Source of the DNA: Henckelia pumila
Lineage: Eukaryota; Streptophyta; Magnoliopsida; Lamiales; Gesneriaceae
Direction of reading: 5' to 3'
Assembly (NCBI RefSeq): GCF_033568475.1
Contig: NW_027331831.1
Span: 4,526,001 to 4,590,000, forward strand
DNA: 64,000 nt
The translations under genes were made by a program, and so were the position numbers. How positions within the stretch are numbered: the first letter of the stretch is position 1; each line of letters opens with the position of its first letter. This document shows, piece by piece, positions 62,136-64,000 of the stretch. The notes below the pieces were generated by a model. The model was not told the origin of the DNA, made no database searches, and saw only the letters and a list, made by a program, of their open reading frames with translations.

Positions 62136-62149
62136 TTAAACTCTAATTG
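62136..62149 (-). terminator. snRNA 3' box of U2 copy 2
   Basis: On the minus strand CAATTAGAGTTTAA fits CA(N)3-10AGTNNAA, the plant snRNA 3'-end signal, as in copy 1. Confidence 0.85.
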
Positions 62150-62152
62150 GAG

Positions 62153-62345
62153 GGGTGTGCCAGGCCCATGTAGTAGTGCAACACAAAGACGACACTCGGA
62201 GGCCCAGGTAGCAAGCTACCTTGTTGGACCTTCCCCCTAAAAAAATTAATTTAATATCGTGTGGGCCATTGGCCCACGTATCAGATATTAAACTGATAAG
62301 AACAGATACTACACTTGATCTTAGCCAAAAGGCCGAGAAAGGTAT
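62153..62345 (-). ncRNA. U2: U2 spliceosomal snRNA, copy 2
   Basis: Identical to copy 1 over the 5' two-thirds: 5' end, branch-point recognition region, stem II, and Sm-site region. By eye about four positions differ, all in the 3' third near the terminal stem-loops. The RNA starts at 62345 on the minus strand. The 3' end is estimated from the 3' box and family length. The TATA box and 3' box are kept, but the upstream promoter element is weaker than in copy 1. It arose from duplication of the surrounding segment. Confidence 0.94.
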
Positions 62346-62371
62346 GAGTCTTTAAGTTGGTGAGCCCACCA

Positions 62372-62422
62372 TTTTATATCTCTTTTGGTCTCTCAAACTT
62401 ATATAAGTACTAAATGTGAGAT
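62372..62422 (-). promoter_or_regulatory. TATA and degenerate USE of U2 copy 2
   Basis: The TATA box ATATAAAA (62372-62379) is at the same distance from the RNA start as in copy 1. The upstream element reads ATCTCACATTT (62412-62422), three mismatches to RTCCCACATCG against one in copy 1. Spacing is unchanged. Promoter strength may therefore be reduced; this is inference. Confidence 0.75.
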
Positions 62423-62429
62423 ACAAATA

Positions 62430-62830
62430 ATATGAGAAAGCGATAAAATAAAGTAAATCCCAATATCCCATGATAATAGTATTTGTTCATAAACGTGCAA
62501 TTTCACCGCCGCCTCACATAAATGTAGTTTCTCGAAATAATAGTAATAATTTTAATAATAATAGAGAACCGAAAAGTAAAAAGCAAAAAAAAAAAGTTAA
62601 TTAATGTAAGTTATTTGATTTAGATGTTTGGTTTCTTCTTTAACTTTGTGTACGTGTTGGTGCCATATATACATGAGAGTGAATCTTGAAAATTTTCTTG
62701 ATAATCAATATCAATTAACCATGTTTTAAAACTCATTGTTTCTCCTACATGCATGCATGATTCTGAAACATGAAATATGTGGGAATGATCTCTACTCGAT
62801 TTCATGAAAACAATATCGATTTTCTCTGTA
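62430..62830. repeat. Right part of duplicated U2 segment 2
   Basis: Matches the flanks of copy 1 (54240-54420, 56260-56300 and 61300-61470) but without the MITEs and LINE, so it preserves the pre-insertion order. TTTAGATGTTTGGTTTCTTC then AACTTTGTGTACGTG marks the empty LINE site at about 62642. Confidence 0.8.
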
Positions 62831-63848
62831 ATGTTCTTTCATCTATCGACCTACATATATATATATATATATTTCCGTTTTATTGATATAGACAAGTTTG
62901 TGTTCAGATTAAAAAATATTTGAAAAAATAAGTTATAGAAAATTTTTCATTTTACCCTTATTTAATAAATATTTTAATAGAATAAGATAACTGTACAAGT
63001 AGTTAATGATATTAATTTAATAAAAGGTAAACTGATAAAAGAATAGACAAGATCATGACATTAAATATTGAAGTTGGACTATATATGGGACACATGAAAA
63101 AAAAATGTAGGCTAAATGAGTGAGACAGATGAAATAACTATTAATGTTTATTTAATTTATAATTTTGGAAATCATGTATGAAATGAAAAAGTCGTTGTTC
63201 CGAGACATAGTATCTTTTCCAAGAACAAAAGGTCCTTCATTGATTGTGAAAAAACAAGCATCGTAGCATTGAAGGTGATCACAAATACTAGCTCTATCTG
63301 GTAATCTTCAACTCATTACGTTATTTTAGTGCATACATACTACGTTCAACATAGTGTAATTTTTATGTCAAAATATAAATATCATATTCAATCTATCAAC
63401 TCTAAAATTTACACCGAAAGAATATTTTTATGAATATTTCCTGTTATTTTATATATAAAAAAATTGTTTAACACACAAATTAAAAGATCAATACATTTTA
63501 TAATAATTAATTTGATGTTACTTAATCTCAATATATATTGAAATTGATTTTTTTAAAAAAATACTAACTCCTTTTTTCACGTACGTACATCTGTCCCAAA
63601 AGCATACGAATGAAATATGCGGGAAGAATCTTGAAGATTAATTATTGCAAAATTAAGAGGATCAAGTGGAGAACACATGTACGCAGTACGTGTTTCTTTT
63701 GCCATGTCTTCCTTCAACGATGTCGATTTTCTTTGTAATGTTTATTGGTTATCTTGATTTATTTGTCACGATCTGGATCAATTTTCTTTCCAACTTGAAA
63801 AACTGTCTCTGGCTTTTGAATTAAGGTTAACTTAAAACATGTAATTTA
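62831..63848. other. AT-rich spacer
   Basis: No gene was recognised. A stretch at about 63600-63745 shares words (GAATCTTGAAGATT, CGATTTTCTTTGTAATGTT) with the U2 segment flanks and may be a third, more diverged partial copy. Confidence 0.45.
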
Positions 63849-63954
63849 GATAGTGTTTGCAACCTCTAAAAATAATTGATTATGGAGATTTTCTTAACAA
63901 ATTTGTTAAGAGAATCTCCATAATCAATTATTTTTAGAGGTTGCAAACACTACC
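63849..63954. mobile_element. Near-perfect palindromic MITE, GGTAGTGTTTG family (copy 3)
   Basis: A 106-bp palindrome with 53-bp arms and no spacer; by eye only two arm positions mismatch. Ends are GATAGTGTTTGC and GCAAACACTACC. TTA and TAA flank it. It shares ends and the central CTTAACAAA word with copy 1 at 15544. Confidence 0.85.
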
Positions 63955-64000
63955 TAAGGTACCTTTGAAGATTTATATCTTTTATTAATTAGCAGCACTA

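Overview
The window is nuclear DNA from a flowering plant, almost certainly a eudicot and perhaps an asterid (the asterid guess is weak). The signs are intron-rich genes with GT-AG borders, AT-rich intergenic DNA, plant-type U2 snRNA genes, a Ty1/copia element, a hAT transposon, a plant L1-type LINE and many MITEs. Gene models were built by hand from splice sites, reading phase and remembered family sequences; no search was run.

Host genes, left to right: the 3' part of a reticulon-like gene (+, to 1070); a 16-exon AAA-ATPase of the DAA1/spastin-like family (-, 1943-8237); a five-exon GDSL esterase/lipase (+, 24485-26149); a PHO1-type phosphate exporter (A, -, 27634-31302); an intronless mTERF gene (+, 33641-34960); a second PHO1 gene (B, +, 36907-40306); a third (C, -, 41638-46000); and two U2 snRNA genes (-, about 53975-54167 and 62153-62345). 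All three PHO1 genes look intact, with 13 exons each, and exons 3 to 13 have identical lengths. A fourth PHO1 fragment, only the 3' end, lies at about 19.06-19.35 kb.

The rest is mostly mobile DNA. From 8.85 to 15.54 kb an old inverted-repeat DNA element is split by a broken Ty1/copia element (9457-15105, TSD AATTG), and a solo LTR of the same family sits at 16340-17124 (TSD GTAAC). A minisatellite fills 17.88-18.44 kb. A hAT element with an 8-bp TSD fills 20352-23391. A tRNA-derived SINE (33037-33330) and an inverted-repeat MITE lie before the mTERF gene. From 46 to 64 kb there are no protein genes: a tandemly duplicated 1.1-kb foldback unit, a 1.5-kb foldback element, the duplicated U2 locus, nested MITEs, and a LINE with a 5' inversion (56300-60718) that itself holds an LTR-like insert and a small foldback element.

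Functionally the main theme is the PHO1 cluster (phosphate export and inositol-polyphosphate sensing). The other genes are unrelated neighbours. I found no convincing undescribed system. The observations most worth following are the PHO1 cluster, the U2 duplication with a decayed promoter element in one copy, and the nested insertion histories.
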